This document shows positions 31,748-42,413 of a stretch of 64,000 bases of DNA, one piece after another; the stretch's first letter is position 1, and each line of letters starts with the position of its first letter. The notes beneath the pieces are model-generated. The model was not told the DNA's origin, did no database searches, and saw only the letters and a list, made by a program, of their open reading frames with translations. Location: positions 11,746,041 to 11,810,040 of the forward strand of contig CM026562.1 in NCBI GenBank assembly GCA_015143295.1. Reading direction: 5' to 3'. Both the position numbers and the translations under genes were made by a program. This DNA is from Tetracentron sinense (taxonomy: Eukaryota > Streptophyta > Magnoliopsida > Trochodendrales > Trochodendraceae).

Positions 31748-34015
31748 TGTAGAGCCCCGGACCTTTTCACATTTATGCATGACCCTTCGTAGCCATTTTT
31801 CCTTTAAAGTAATGCAATTAATAAATAAGGAAGAAATTGGAAATTCCGAAACGTCAGAAATGTTCGTTTTCGAAGTACGAACCCAACGCAAGTTGAATCG
31901 TCGAAATCCGACGAGCGAGTCAAAAGATATGGTCAAAACAGTCCAGACATACAGAGAACCGATCGCTCGGTCCAGTCAGCGATCGATCGGTCCATAACCG
32001 ATCGATCGGTAGCTATCGCGCGGTCAGAAAGTTTGTATGGGGAAATTTTCCAGAGAGTGAGTTTTTGACCGGTCGATCGGTCATAAACACCGATCGATCG
32101 GTAGGCAACCGATCGATCGGTCATTAACACCGATCGCTCGGTACTCGCGTTTTTGCAGAAAATTTAGAAGGGTGTTTTAGTCTTTTGAGTGGTTTACTCT
32201 TACCTTAAGAGTCTTGCCCGAGCCTTTAGGGCTTATTTGCAATACTTAGAAGATTGAGAGCTAAGGAAGGGAGAAGAAGGCGACCCCTAACCTAGGGTTT
32301 GATTTTTGGAAGGGAAATCAAAGGGTTTGAGACCCTAGATTATCCTCAAGCACGTTTTCCTTCAAGATCTCGGCTCAAGCTCGGGTGGAGCTCGTGTTCC
32401 AAGCTAGGGCAGCAACTCACGGTCGTTTGGAAGAGGGGTTTCTTCCTCATCTCTTCAAGGTCGGTACTTTTTACTACCCTCCTAGTTATAGCCTCTCCTT
32501 CCCTTATTTCTTCTTGTTTTCCTTCATATATATATATATATATATATTATGAGATGGGTGGTATGTATGGTAAATGGAGAGGGATGTTGGCGAATGGATG
32601 CCGTGTGGATGATGTAATGAATGAATGGGGAAGGGCATAGTACTAATAATAAACATACAAGTGTGATGTGAGTATAACCCACCTAGAAAAGCATGTTGTA
32701 GGGTTAATGAATAATGAATGTACCATGTTTGATGAAATGCCAAGGTGAATAAAATGAATGATAAATTAAGAAAATGCATGTTTAAGGTTTATGGAAATTG
32801 CTAGGGTTATGATAGTGTGATTGTTCGCTTTCCCTAAATGATATCAATATTAAATTGCCCAAATCATTGATGTTATGTGTTATGAATTACTCAAATGCCA
32901 TATTTAATTCCAAATGTAAGTATGCACACGACCTCACGAGCACGCATACATGACATGATTTACCGAGGTTTTCAAGAATGGGATTTAGAGGTGGGGCATA
33001 TCGTACGATATGTTTTACCTCGCTTTTGGCAAGGACAAGACAATCATGCATTTTCATAAGAAGGGTCTCCCTTCCCTCGCAAGTGCATACTTAACATAAG
33101 AAGGGCCTCCCTTCCCTCGCAAGTACATCTCACAAGAACATCTCACAAGTGAAAGGACATGACATGAGCATTTAGGAAGAAGGGTCTCCCTTCCCTCACA
33201 AGTAGTTTACTTTTCCAAGCAAGCATGACATGGCATGACAAGCATGGGCATTTAGGATGAAGGGTCTCCCTTCCCTCACAAGTAGTTTACTTTCCAAGCA
33301 AGCATGACATGGCATGACACGCATGATACGATAGGATAAGACAAACGTGACAAGCTTCCAAGCAAGGAAATGGTATTTTCAGTCAAGTCAAGTGCACGGT
33401 ATTTTCAAGGGTTTTACCGGCTTTTATGAATTCAAGCATGATTATATACTCCTTTACTTTATTGTCCTGATATGAATTTTTCCTGTTTTATATGCATGAA
33501 TTGTCTCCTGCTTTATATATGCTATCTGTATGCTATGACTATTGGTTAGTATTTAGTACCCACTGAGTATTCCATGCTCAGCCGTACTTCTTATGTCGGC
33601 AGGTGATGGCGGAGCAGCTGCTCCATTTGATATCTGTGCTCCGAGCCCTTGGGTGGAGGAGGAGTACGTCGAGGAGCCTTTTGAGGAACCTCCAGTTGAG
33701 GGTTACCATTAGGTGGTTGTAGATTCTGAGAGGATTAGCTGTGGGTGAGATGAGAGATTTTATCCATGTATTTTGGCGGGTCTGTCCGCACTTTCTTTTG
33801 GTTACCTTTTTTTTGTATAAACTTGGACCATATGTATATACTTAGAGGTTTGTTAGACTTCCGCTGTGTTTTATAGTTATGTTTCCGCTATGATGTCCTC
33901 TATTGTATATGCTCTGTGGGGTTTTGCAGGTTGGTTTGTCAAGCAAGTCATGTAAGTCATGATTGAGTCGTCCAAGATTCACTCTAACTCCTAGGGTGGG
34001 TTTTGGGTCGCGACA
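31748..34015 (+). repeat. 3' LTR of A (2268 bp)
   Basis: Collinear with 24306-26571 at a constant offset of 7442 up to the (AT)n run, then 7444. The only difference found by eye is two bases in that run. It holds the same array (31958-32142) and micro-ORF. Confidence 0.96.
33593..33712 (+). CDS. LTR micro-ORF, A 3' copy
   Basis: Identical to 26149-26268. In this position it would be read only if the 3' LTR itself drives transcription. Confidence 0.45.
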   Translation: MSAGDGGAAAPFDICAPSPWVEEEYVEEPFEEPPVEGYH

Positions 34016-34020
34016 ACTAG

Positions 34021-35310
34021 TTTACAAGTATCTCTTTCTTTTTGAATGATTTTGAGTTTTTTGCTCAAAGAGATTTTTGTTTTAGTCAGCTTCAAACTTT
34101 CAGCATACAACTTATCATAAGTTGTTTTCAAAACTTCATCACTTTCAGAGTCAGTTTGACTCTTCTGTATGTCATCACTAGACTCAGTATGAACACTCTC
34201 ATCACTTCTATCCTTTTCATCAACCGTAGAGGTAGTCTCAAGAATCCCAGAAAGGGAAACAGTGAAAGCCGTATGATTTCCTGTATCTTCACTTGAAGAG
34301 GAACTGTCCGATTCTTCATTCTCGGAATCACTATCATCCCAACAGGCATTCATCACCTTGCCCTTACTCTTCTTCTTGTTAGGGCAGTTAGGTGAAATAT
34401 GACCGAAGCCATGGCATTCATAACATTGAACACCTTGGGATTTCTTGTCGCCACTCTTGGAATTTTTCTTGTTTTCCCAGGGCTTAGACTTTGACTTCTC
34501 AAAAGATTTTCCTCCCTGTTTGGGATTGAACCTCTTTTTCGTTCTAAAAAATTTTAGAAATTTTTTAACGAAGAGAGCCATTTCTTCCTCATTCATATCT
34601 CCATCACTGTCATCCTCATCCAAAGATTCCTTCATAGATTTCAAGGCTAAAGATTTGTTCTTCTTGGATGGACGGAGATTGAGTTCATAGGTTTGGAATG
34701 AACCAACCAATTCCTCAATCTTCAGAGAGTCAACATTTTTACTCTCTTCGATTACAGTGACTTTGGGTTGAAATCTCTCAGGGAGAGATCTAAGGACTTT
34801 TCTAACTATTTTGGACTCAGATATTTTTTCACCTAAATTGAAACTAGCGTTGACAATGTCACTAAGTTTTGCATAGAATTCATCAAAAGTGTCATTGTCA
34901 TCCATGTTTAAATGTTCAAATTTGGTGGTTAACATTTGGAGTTTTGAGATTTTAACAGTGGTAGTACCCTCATGGGTAATTTCAAGAATGTCCCAAGCCT
35001 CCTTTGCTGTTTCACATGAAGAAATTCGTCTGAATTCCTCAGCAGTGACTGCAGTAAAGATAGCATTGAGACCTTTAGTGTTCCATCCACTTGACTCAAG
35101 CTCTTCTCTGGTCCATTCATTAGAATATTTGACGATAGTCAAATCACTTACAGTTTTTATGGGCGTAGTCCACCCATTCTGTATAGACATCCAAATTCTC
35201 TCGTCAATTGATTTGAGAAAGGCTCTCATTCTAGCTTTTCAGTATGCATAATTATTCCCATCAAAAAGTGGGGGATGAGAGACGGATCCACCTTCTCTTA
35301 GAGTACTCAT
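34021..35310 (-). pseudogene. Sirevirus gag N-terminal part
   Basis: The ATG is at 35310 (MSTLREGGSVSHPPLFDGNNYAY). An in-frame TGA then replaces the family's Trp before KARMRAFLKSID. From 35229 the frame is open through a UBN2-type copia gag domain (EEFRRISSCETAKEAWDIL, LNMDDNDTFDEFYAKL, IVRKVLRSLP), an acidic stretch, the CCHC knuckle CYECHGFGHISPNC, another acidic Ser/Asp/Glu region, and the start of a coiled coil. Element A is inserted after DTCKLV; the coiled coil resumes at 24300. Confidence 0.9.
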
Positions 35311-35360
35311 GATCACGGATAGTACAGGATCACACTTAAGGGATTAGCCTTATTAGTGAA

Positions 35361-35376
35361 CCTGGCTCTGATACCA
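35361..35376 (-). promoter_or_regulatory. Sirevirus primer binding site (tRNA-iMet type)
   Basis: Sense TGGTATCAGAGCCAGG, two bases inside the 5' LTR. Confidence 0.92.
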
Positions 35377-35378
35377 AT

Positions 35379-36597
35379 TGAAATTTATCCAGATCAATGA
35401 TCTCTAAGACCTAGAGGGGGGGTGAATAGGTCTATCTAATAATTTCTAACCAATTTTAATTTTTCAATTAATATGTTTAGAAATCAATGAACAAATCACT
35501 CAGACAATCCACAGAAATCAAACACAGAAGATTTTTACGTGGAAAACCTTAAAGGGAAAAAACCCACGGGACCTCGTCCAGCAACAAACTTCACTATGAA
35601 AAGATTTCAAGAACAAGACAAGACCTTACCAAAACAGAAACGACGTTCCTAGGTATAGACTCTTACTCTTGATTTCCACGAACCAGCAGGTTCGATCTTC
35701 GCCGTAGCAGCTTCGGTTCCACACCGACCAAATCTTCTCAAGCTACTTCAAAACCACGATCACACACGATCGATCTCCTTCCAAGAAGGCTCCGAATCAA
35801 ACACCGGACATACACACAAGGTGTAGGGTTGTGAATCAATTTAGGAAGTTTCAAACCCTAGAGGGATCTCATATAGATTTGAGTTCACACAATGCAAGAT
35901 CAAAGGTTTAGATCTATACTTGCATTCTCTAGGATCAAAGAAAGAGGAGGGATCAACAAAGATCTAAAAGAACAAGAGGAAAAACCCTAGAGGAGTTTCT
36001 CAGACCTCTACTCTTTCAAAAATAAACAAAGATTCGAATTAGGTCTCCAAAAATTTGTTTATATAGGGTTTAAAAAAAGAATCCAGAAAAATAAAAATTC
36101 TTTTTACGGGGACCGATCGAGCGTTGCTCATTACCGATCGCTCGATCCAAAACGGATCGCTCGGTGCTCATAACCGATCGATCGGTTAAAAATCACCTCT
36201 CTGGAAAAATACCCCATACAAATTTTTTGTCCAGTCGATAGCCACCGATCGCTCGGTAGGCAACCGATCGATCGGTCTCAACACCGAGCGATCGGTTGAG
36301 ACAGAATTTTTTCCAAACCATTTTTCTTTTCATGTTTATTTGATTCAACTAAGATCAAACAACTTTGTTAGGTTTAAAACTATCCTCCTAGGTATGTTTA
36401 GAGTTATCTAAGTCAAATCCAGCCTAGGTAGGGGTCTCTAAGTCCATTACCTTTCTAGATCCAGAGTAGGAGCTTTTTCTTCACTTTCTTCAATCTTCTT
36501 TATGCTTTAGCTCTCTCTTCTGACAAGTTGAGCACGACTCGACTCACATGACCTATCTAATGATCACGGAATTTGCCAACACACTTAGGGATTTACA
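35379..36597 (-). repeat. 5' LTR of the Sirevirus element (right copy)
   Basis: 1219 bp, sense TGTAAATCCC ... ATAAATTTCA. It is followed by the second TTCAG target copy at 36598-36602. A TATA box (CTATATAAAC, sense) lies near 36057-36068, downstream of the array at 36112-36296. Confidence 0.94.
36112..36296. promoter_or_regulatory. Palindrome array in the Sirevirus 5' LTR
   Basis: ACCGATCGATCGGT-type palindromes plus a spacer with TTTGTATGGGG and TTTTTCCAGAGAG (sense). It has one more palindrome and linker (GGTAGGCAACCGAT) than the left copy. The order of palindromes and spacer parallels the Tekay A array in the same transcriptional direction. Confidence 0.7.
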
Positions 36598-36602
36598 TTC
36601 AG

Positions 36603-36616
36603 CAAAGAGGGGCAGC
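36603..36616 (+). promoter_or_regulatory. B polypurine tract
   Basis: CAAAGAGGGGCAGC directly before the LTR start TGTAAGCACCC. It marks the 3' end of the B internal region after the copia insertion. Confidence 0.8.
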
Positions 36617-39001
36617 TGTAAGCACCCAATTTTTACAACCCCATCTAACCATGGTTAAAGTCCTTGAACCATGGTCACCCCCTGCCAAATCCCTTACACC
36701 CTAGGTAAGTCTCTAGTTGGTCTTAGGACTCACCCTAAGTCAAACCCTAGGAAATCCTAGAACCAAAACCCTAACCCTATCCCTAGGTAAACCCTAGGTA
36801 AACCCTAGACTCAACCTTAGTTAAAACCTTAAGACCTATCCCTAGTTTAACCCTAGTACAAAACCCATGCCAACAACCCTAGCCCTGGGTGACCCTAGCC
36901 GAAGCCCTAGTTGTGTCCTAGAGCCTTTAGGGCTTAAACCCTAAGTTCGTGGCCTCAAGGGCCTGACCCCTAAAGTAGGGCTTCTACTGAGACTCTGTGA
37001 GTTTTGAGTTTACAGTCTGCAGACGCCCTGCACACTCCACCCTCACCTCAACTCTCCCTTCAACTCCTCCCACACGACCTCCCCTTGGTCCAACCACCTC
37101 TTCCCCTTCTCCTTAATCCCTTGTAGGTCCCTAGTTACCTCCTCTATAAAACCCAAGCCTCCCCTCCCGTGCAAACGTTCTATAATCTTCCAAGGTAAAC
37201 CATTGTCGCCAAACTCCTAGGCTCACCCCTCCTCAACCCTCTGGTTGTGGTCCCAGGCATCCCCTAGACCTACCTCGAGCCTCCTCAGCAGCTACCACTC
37301 CACCATCGAAGCACCACCACCTGTTGCAGGCCTCCACCACTCACGGGCAGAAATAGAGCATAGGTTAGGGACTTCCCTACCCTCTTTTTCCCTTGGTTTA
37401 CCATTAATGTGAACCCCTGGTGAATTCCAGGGGGGCTTATTTTCCATTTTGTTGTTACTTAGTGTGTGAACCGAACCCAACAAGGTGTTCCCTTACCTTT
37501 GTCATAGTTAGAGAGAACCCCTACGTGTATATCAATCCTTTTCAAGTGTTGCAGACCACCACGAAGCTTTTGAGGGTCCCTCAGATCATGAGGGAACCCC
37601 TGGTAGCATTGGTGCACAGCCCCAGTGGGCACAAACTCGATTCTGGAGAAAAATAAGAATGGCGGTAAACTCAGTACCACCATTCCTGGTAGAGCCTTTT
37701 TATAGAATGTCGGTATACCTTCTACCGACACTCTATCTTTGCCTAGTTTCTGGTTGGCGGTAGAATAACTACTGCCAATATGAACCTATTGTCACAGTGC
37801 CTTTGCAGCTTTGTGGGGCCCACTCCAGGCATCCCTTGGGGCCCACACCAGACTCAAAATGTTCCCAGGAGTCCCCTCTACACTCCCATGATCTTTGTTC
37901 ACCCTGGGTTACACCTTAACCCTAGTTAATCGGTGGAAAAACCATGGTTAAGAACACTACCTTAGTGTCGGTAATCCTATTACCGACATTAACAGTGTTT
38001 TAGATTTTAGGCTTTTGCAGGGGCCCAGGCTTGGTAGGAGGCCACTTTAGGACCTGCCTAGCCCCCTGGGCCCACCTTGGACATCACCAGACCCTTAACC
38101 ACGGTTAAATACAACTACGATTAAGATTTAAGCATGGTTAAGCACCCCTTAACCCCATAAAATTTGGAAATTAATAAGAAATTCCTAAAATCACTTTGAC
38201 CATAAAACTAACTTTGGATTCTCCCTAACCACAGTTAGAACCCCCTTAACTTCAGTTGGCAACCCTAATTGTAGTTAATCTCAGTTTACGACCTATTGGG
38301 CTTAAAAACCAAGTCTACCGGACTTGGCTTCGGCTTACCGGGCCTCCCCTTAGCCTACCCGGCTACATCTCACATCCCCTTAACTGTGGTTAGCAATCCT
38401 AACCATAGTTAGTTTGGCCTAATCCCGGTTAGCAACCCTAACCCAGGCCGGACTTTGTCTTAGCTTATCAGACTACCCCCTAAGCCTACCAGACTTGAAT
38501 ACCTTACACTTGACCCTCCTCGGTTAACCAAACCTTAGTCTATCAGACTATTCCATGTTAGCCACCCTTGATGCACACACACACACTCCTAGCCTCGGTA
38601 CAGGCTCACGTGCCAGAACTCGCTCGATCTGATGTCACCCTGTGAGTATGTAGGCAACCCAACCCGGGTTCAACCCCAGTTAGATTTTTCTTTCTTTGAT
38701 TAGTGTTAACTTAAACACTCAGGTATTCTAATCAAGATTAAATTTAGTTGGCTTAAACTTGGGGAGTATGGAACCGTTGTAAAACGGAAGCCTCGGGGTG
38801 CCTAACACCTTCCCCGAACTTAACTGAACCCCTTACCCTGATCTCACTTGCAGACCAAGATATTATCCAAACTCGGGGGACTTATCCCTTCTGAATGAAT
38901 AGGTGGCGACTCTTAAGTGTAAAACCCTTTCACACTCGTGAGGGTATACAGGTAACCCACAACATCCTCCCTTGTGAGAGTCACGGAAACTCGCACTCAC
39001 A
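36617..39001 (+). repeat. 3' LTR of B (2385 bp)
   Basis: TGTAAGCACCCAATTTTT ... CGCACTCACA. A TATA-like CTATAAAACCC lies at 37143. The first 350 bp are rich in ACCCTAG-like steps. Inverted-repeat hairpins lie at 37661-37988. C integrase follows directly. Confidence 0.92.
37661..37988. repeat. Cluster of four GGTA/TACC hairpins in the B LTR
   Basis: GGCGGTA/TACCACC (37661-37681), TGTCGGTA/TACCGACA (37708-37730), TTGGCGGTAG/CTACTGCCAA (37754-37778) and TGTCGGTAAT/ATTACCGACA with a three-base loop (37966-37988). Two are perfect. They lie downstream of the TATA-like box, so they may fold in the RNA leader. Confidence 0.7.
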
Positions 39002-40313
39002 AGTAACACTATAGACTTTGTGTTCTGGATAACAAGGATTTAAGGAGGGAGATTCTAGATGAAACACACAAGTCTAAGTACACTATCCATCTGGGAGGTA
39101 CCAAGATGTACCAAAACCTCAAGAAATATTTTTGGTGGAAAGGTATGAAAAGAGATGTGACTACCTACATATCAAAGTGTTTGGTTTGCTAACAAGTGAG
39201 GGCCGAACACCGAAGACCGGTAGGACTTCTTCAGTCACTTCCTATTCCTGAGTGGAAGTGGGAACATATCTCCATAGACTTTCATTGTTGGACTACCGCG
39301 GATATTGAAGAACTTTGATGTAATCTGGGTTATAGTCGACAGATTGACCAAGTCAGCTCATTTCCTTCCATATCTAACCACGTGCAATCGTAACTGGCTT
39401 GTGAATTTGTACATTAAGGAGATAATCTGTTTGCATGGAGTGCCAGTTAGCATTGTATCTGATCAAGACCCAAGATTTACTTCTAGATTCTGGAAAAATT
39501 TTCAACAGGCTATGGGATCCCGTTTAGATTTCAGTACAATATTTCATTCGTAAATAGATGGAGAAACTGAGGAGGTGAACTCGATCATAGAGATATGCTA
39601 CGGGCTTGCATGTTAGACTTCCAAGGCAGTTGAGATGATCACTTACCGTTAATGGAATTTGCCTACAACAATAGCTATCAAGCGAGTATTTAGATGACAC
39701 CGTTTGAGGCACTTTATGAGAGAAGTTATCGTTCACCTTTGTGTTGGGATGAAGTTGGCAAAAGGAAGCTTTTGGGTCCCGAGCTCGTTGGTCAGACTAT
39801 GGATCGGGTTCATTTGATCAAGGAAAGTTTGAAAACAACTCAGAGTAGATAGAAGAGCTATGCCGATACTCTCAAGAGAGACCTTGAGTTCCAAGTTGGG
39901 GATTTAGTTTTTGTCAAGATCTCGCCTATGAAGGGTGTGATGAGATTTGGCAAACAAGGTAAGCTAAGTTTGAGATATGTAGGTCCATTTTAGATCATCA
40001 CCCATGTCGGAGAAGTTATTTATCGCGTTACATTACCGCCCCACATTGCGGGTGTGCATAATGTCTTCCACATCTCTATGTTGAGGAAGTATATCTCGGA
40101 TCCGTCACACGTCATTGTTTTGGATCCATTGGAAGTTCGAGAAGATTTTACTTTTGTTGAGCAACCGGCTCAAATCTTGGACCTGAAAGAGCAAGTCTTG
40201 TGTACTAAGGTCATTCCTTTTGTATTTTTGCAATGAGAGCATCATTCAAAGAGGAAACTACATGGGAAAGAGAAGCTGAAGTCAGCAAAAAGTACCCACA
40301 CCTGTTTGTCTAA
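39002..40313 (+). pseudogene. C integrase and chromodomain remnant
   Basis: It begins at the end of the RNase H-IN linker ([20 protein letters not shown]). HHCC zinc-site remnants (CLVC) follow, then [37 protein letters not shown] and a gag-pol end with [20 protein letters not shown]-stop. Several stops and frameshifts interrupt it (for example TAA in the FHPQTDG motif and TAG after CLVC). It is homologous to A but clearly a separate family. Confidence 0.85.
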
Positions 40314-40528
40314 GGTATATAAATTTCGGGGATGAAATTTCTTTTAAGGGGGGAGGATGTAGAGACCCGAGCCTTCTTTCATACCTTTAATACAATTAAT
40401 ATGGGTGTAATACTCTTTGACTATGTTTTTATGCATATTTAATCATATCTAAGTGGTGTAGTGTGACTTAAATGTTTAAGTGTTAATAGGATGAAAATCA
40501 GAGCCGATGATTGATCAAAGGAGAACCA

Positions 40529-40702
40529 ACGATCGATCACCAAGAACCTGAAATCTGAGTAAGCCCCTATTTGTGTGACGATCGATCACACTAACGTGAT
40601 GATCGATTGTACCGAACCAGAAAAGTTGGGAAGGTTTTGTTTCTTCGACGATCGATCGCAGCAGACATGATGATCGATCGCCCAATATGACGATCGATCG
40701 CA
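40529..40702. promoter_or_regulatory. Palindrome array of C (GACGATCGATCGC type)
   Basis: About six copies built on the core CGATCGATCG or TGATCGAT, with flanks GA and C/CA. The last copy ends about 57 bp upstream of the TATA box at 40759. Confidence 0.65.
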
Positions 40703-42036
40703 AGTCGCGATTCAGGTTTTTTAAAAGTTACGAAAATGAGGGTTTTAAACCCCTAGTCTATAAATAACACTTCTAATTCGAGAGTTTTAGACTCTAAAGA
40801 GTTTCTCACCTAATTTGGGAGAGATTTAGGAAAAACCTTCAAGAGGATTTAGCATGGAGGAGAAGGAATTTGCTTGGAGAAGGAGGAAGCTTGGAGATCT
40901 TCCCCAAAGCCTTCTTGAGTGATTTGGATCCAAGGGAAGGATCCCTAAGGTCAATAAACTATCTAAGTCAACCCTATTATGATGTTTTGTGAATATTAAT
41001 ATGATAAAAATTGAGATTAGATATGTTTTTTCCCTAATTATGTATGCATTAAGTTTATTAGAGAAAGAAATGTGGTTTAATACTATGGGTGAAATGTATG
41101 GAGGATGGGAAATACCATAGAGGATGGGATGAATGTATGGATGTGGATTGTGTTTGGGTTGTATGGATGGATTATGATGTGATGAAATATTGGAAATGAG
41201 AAAGGTCAATGTATTCATAAATTACATACTCAAGGTGTTTGTTGAAATGCTTGAGATGATAAATTTTAATATGACACCATGAAATTATTGTGAAACTAAG
41301 TCAAATATGTATTGTTGTTTGTCATGATAAATTATGCCCTATTTATATTGCATGATGATCGACATTCAGATAGGCCAAATCTTAGAAGAAGTCCCCCATG
41401 TCAGGAATTCTCTAACTAGGGAGATGTAACCTAACGAAGTTTCTTGGCGGAAGATGGAAACCTAAGCGATGATCGAGTTCGAATATCTATCACAAGACTT
41501 AAGTACTATTGTACATGCATGGTAAGGAGTATGGTAGACAAGTTCACGTGTCTCATATGATCATGCATTGAACACGAACATCCACTCTACGCATTGTCAC
41601 ACTTATGTTATGCTATGAAAGAATGATCCCCCAGTTACGAACATACCACTCTATACGTTGCCGCGACTATGTTACAAAGCTATGAAATATGCGTTGAAGG
41701 GACAAAAACACTATGAAATATGCGTTGATGAGACAATTACACTACGAATCATGTGTGTATGAGATATGTTAACCATCATGAGCATGTATGAGTCTATGCA
41801 TATGTTAAGTTCAAGTTCATGAATAAGAGTCACACAAGTACACAAGTCAATGATGTTATGACATGTTATATGTTTCGCACTCTGATTTTGTTAATGTTAC
41901 GTGAATCTATTATGGTTAAGCACAGATAAACTAAGCTATGATATTGATATTGATATTGCTCATGCTACTTTATGTTGTTGTTGGTTTGTTTATCCACTAA
42001 GTATTCCATACTTAGTCGACCTATCATTATCTTCAG

Positions 42037-42134
42037 GTCTAGGTCAGGAGCCTTGGATTGAGGAAGCGTACATCGAGGAAGGTGAGCTTCTTGAGGAGGA
42101 GACTAGGGATTTTGATAGTTATCCCTATTGTTAG
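42037..42134 (+). CDS. LTR micro-ORF, divergent C copy
   Basis: Directly after an AG acceptor-like site the frame reads GLGQEPWIEEAYIEEGE ... SYPYC-stop, matching the PWVEEEYVEE core with conservative changes (V to I twice). No ATG lies at the MSAG position. The frame is open further upstream but that part is not conserved. Confidence 0.4.
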
Positions 42135-42413
42135 TTTTAGTTCTTTTCTTTTGGGAGTTATTGTACTAGAAATTAGACACTTTGATCGACGTTACTTGGA
42201 GTTTTATTTCTTGGTGGATTATACTCTTATTGAGTTTTAGATTTGTTGATCTTGAGCTATACAGGATGATTTGGATTTTATAGAATTCTATTATTCTCAC
42301 ATTGGGAGACTTGTGTTAGTGTGCCTTGTATGTTTTGGAGACTTAAGCATGTTGAAGAAATGTGGTGGACCCAAAGTCCTATTTTGGTAAAGGTAGGATT
42401 TCGGGTCGCTACA

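Larger units (their letters stand above)
24301..34020 (+). mobile_element. Complete Tekay-type chromovirus A with TSD ACTAG
   Basis: The element is 24306-34015 (9710 bp), flanked by ACTAG at 24301-24305 and 34016-34020. It has 2.27-kb LTRs, an iMet primer site, open gag, a short intron, one open protease-RT-RNase H-integrase-chromodomain frame, and a purine tract. The LTRs appear identical except for two bases in an (AT)n run (19 versus 21 bases). No inactivating change is visible. It splits the gag of the minus-strand Sirevirus. Likely a very recent and possibly autonomous copy. Confidence 0.95.
14175..36597 (-). mobile_element. Sirevirus-like Ty1/copia element (interrupted by S1 and A)
   Basis: The minus-strand order is 5' LTR (right), iMet primer site, gag with a CCHC knuckle, coiled coil, second knuckle, protease, integrase, RT, RNase H, post-pol ORF, purine tracts, 3' LTR (left). 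The target-site duplication TTCAG is at 14170-14174 and 36598-36602. Without its two insertions the element is about 11.1 kb, a usual Sirevirus (SIRE/Maximus) size. The two-knuckle gag with a long coiled coil, the post-pol ORF and several purine tracts support that lineage. Inactive: several nonsense codons, a frameshift in RNase H and two insertions. Confidence 0.9.
4027..39001 (+). mobile_element. Ogre/Tat-type Ty3/gypsy element B (interrupted, integrase-less)
   Basis: The pieces are a 5' LTR tail (4027-4624), a primer site, an internal region (4625-14174) resuming at 36603, a purine tract, and a 3' LTR (36617-39001). The internal order ORF1, gag, protease, G-patch, intron, RT, RNase H is diagnostic of the Ogre/Tat lineage. 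No integrase is found between the RNase H remnant and the 3' tandem repeats. A Sirevirus element occupies 14175-36597 and G1 sits in the 5' LTR. B is itself inserted into element C: C integrase sequence starts directly after 39001. Confidence 0.88.
39002..42413 (+). mobile_element. Old Tekay-like element C, 3' part
   Basis: The integrase-chromodomain remnant, purine tract (40345-40357) and complete 3' LTR are present. Its 5' part was separated by the insertion of B and lies outside the window. It is more diverged and decayed than A, E and F. Confidence 0.87.
40358..42413 (+). repeat. 3' LTR of C (2056 bp)
   Basis: TGTAGAGACCCG ... CGGGTCGCTACA, with unusually long inverted ends. It contains a palindrome array at 40529-40702, a TATA box TATAAATA at 40759-40766, a donor-like AAG/GTCAATAA near 40950, and the acceptor-like TTATCTTCAG/GT before the micro-ORF at 42036. 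Confidence 0.88.

Noticed and set aside
36730-36870. Interstitial telomere-like ACCCTA/CCCTAG steps
   Set aside because: Steps are irregular (CCCTAGG, CCCTAAG, CCCTAT) and part of a normal Ogre LTR. No run of perfect CCCTAAA repeats.
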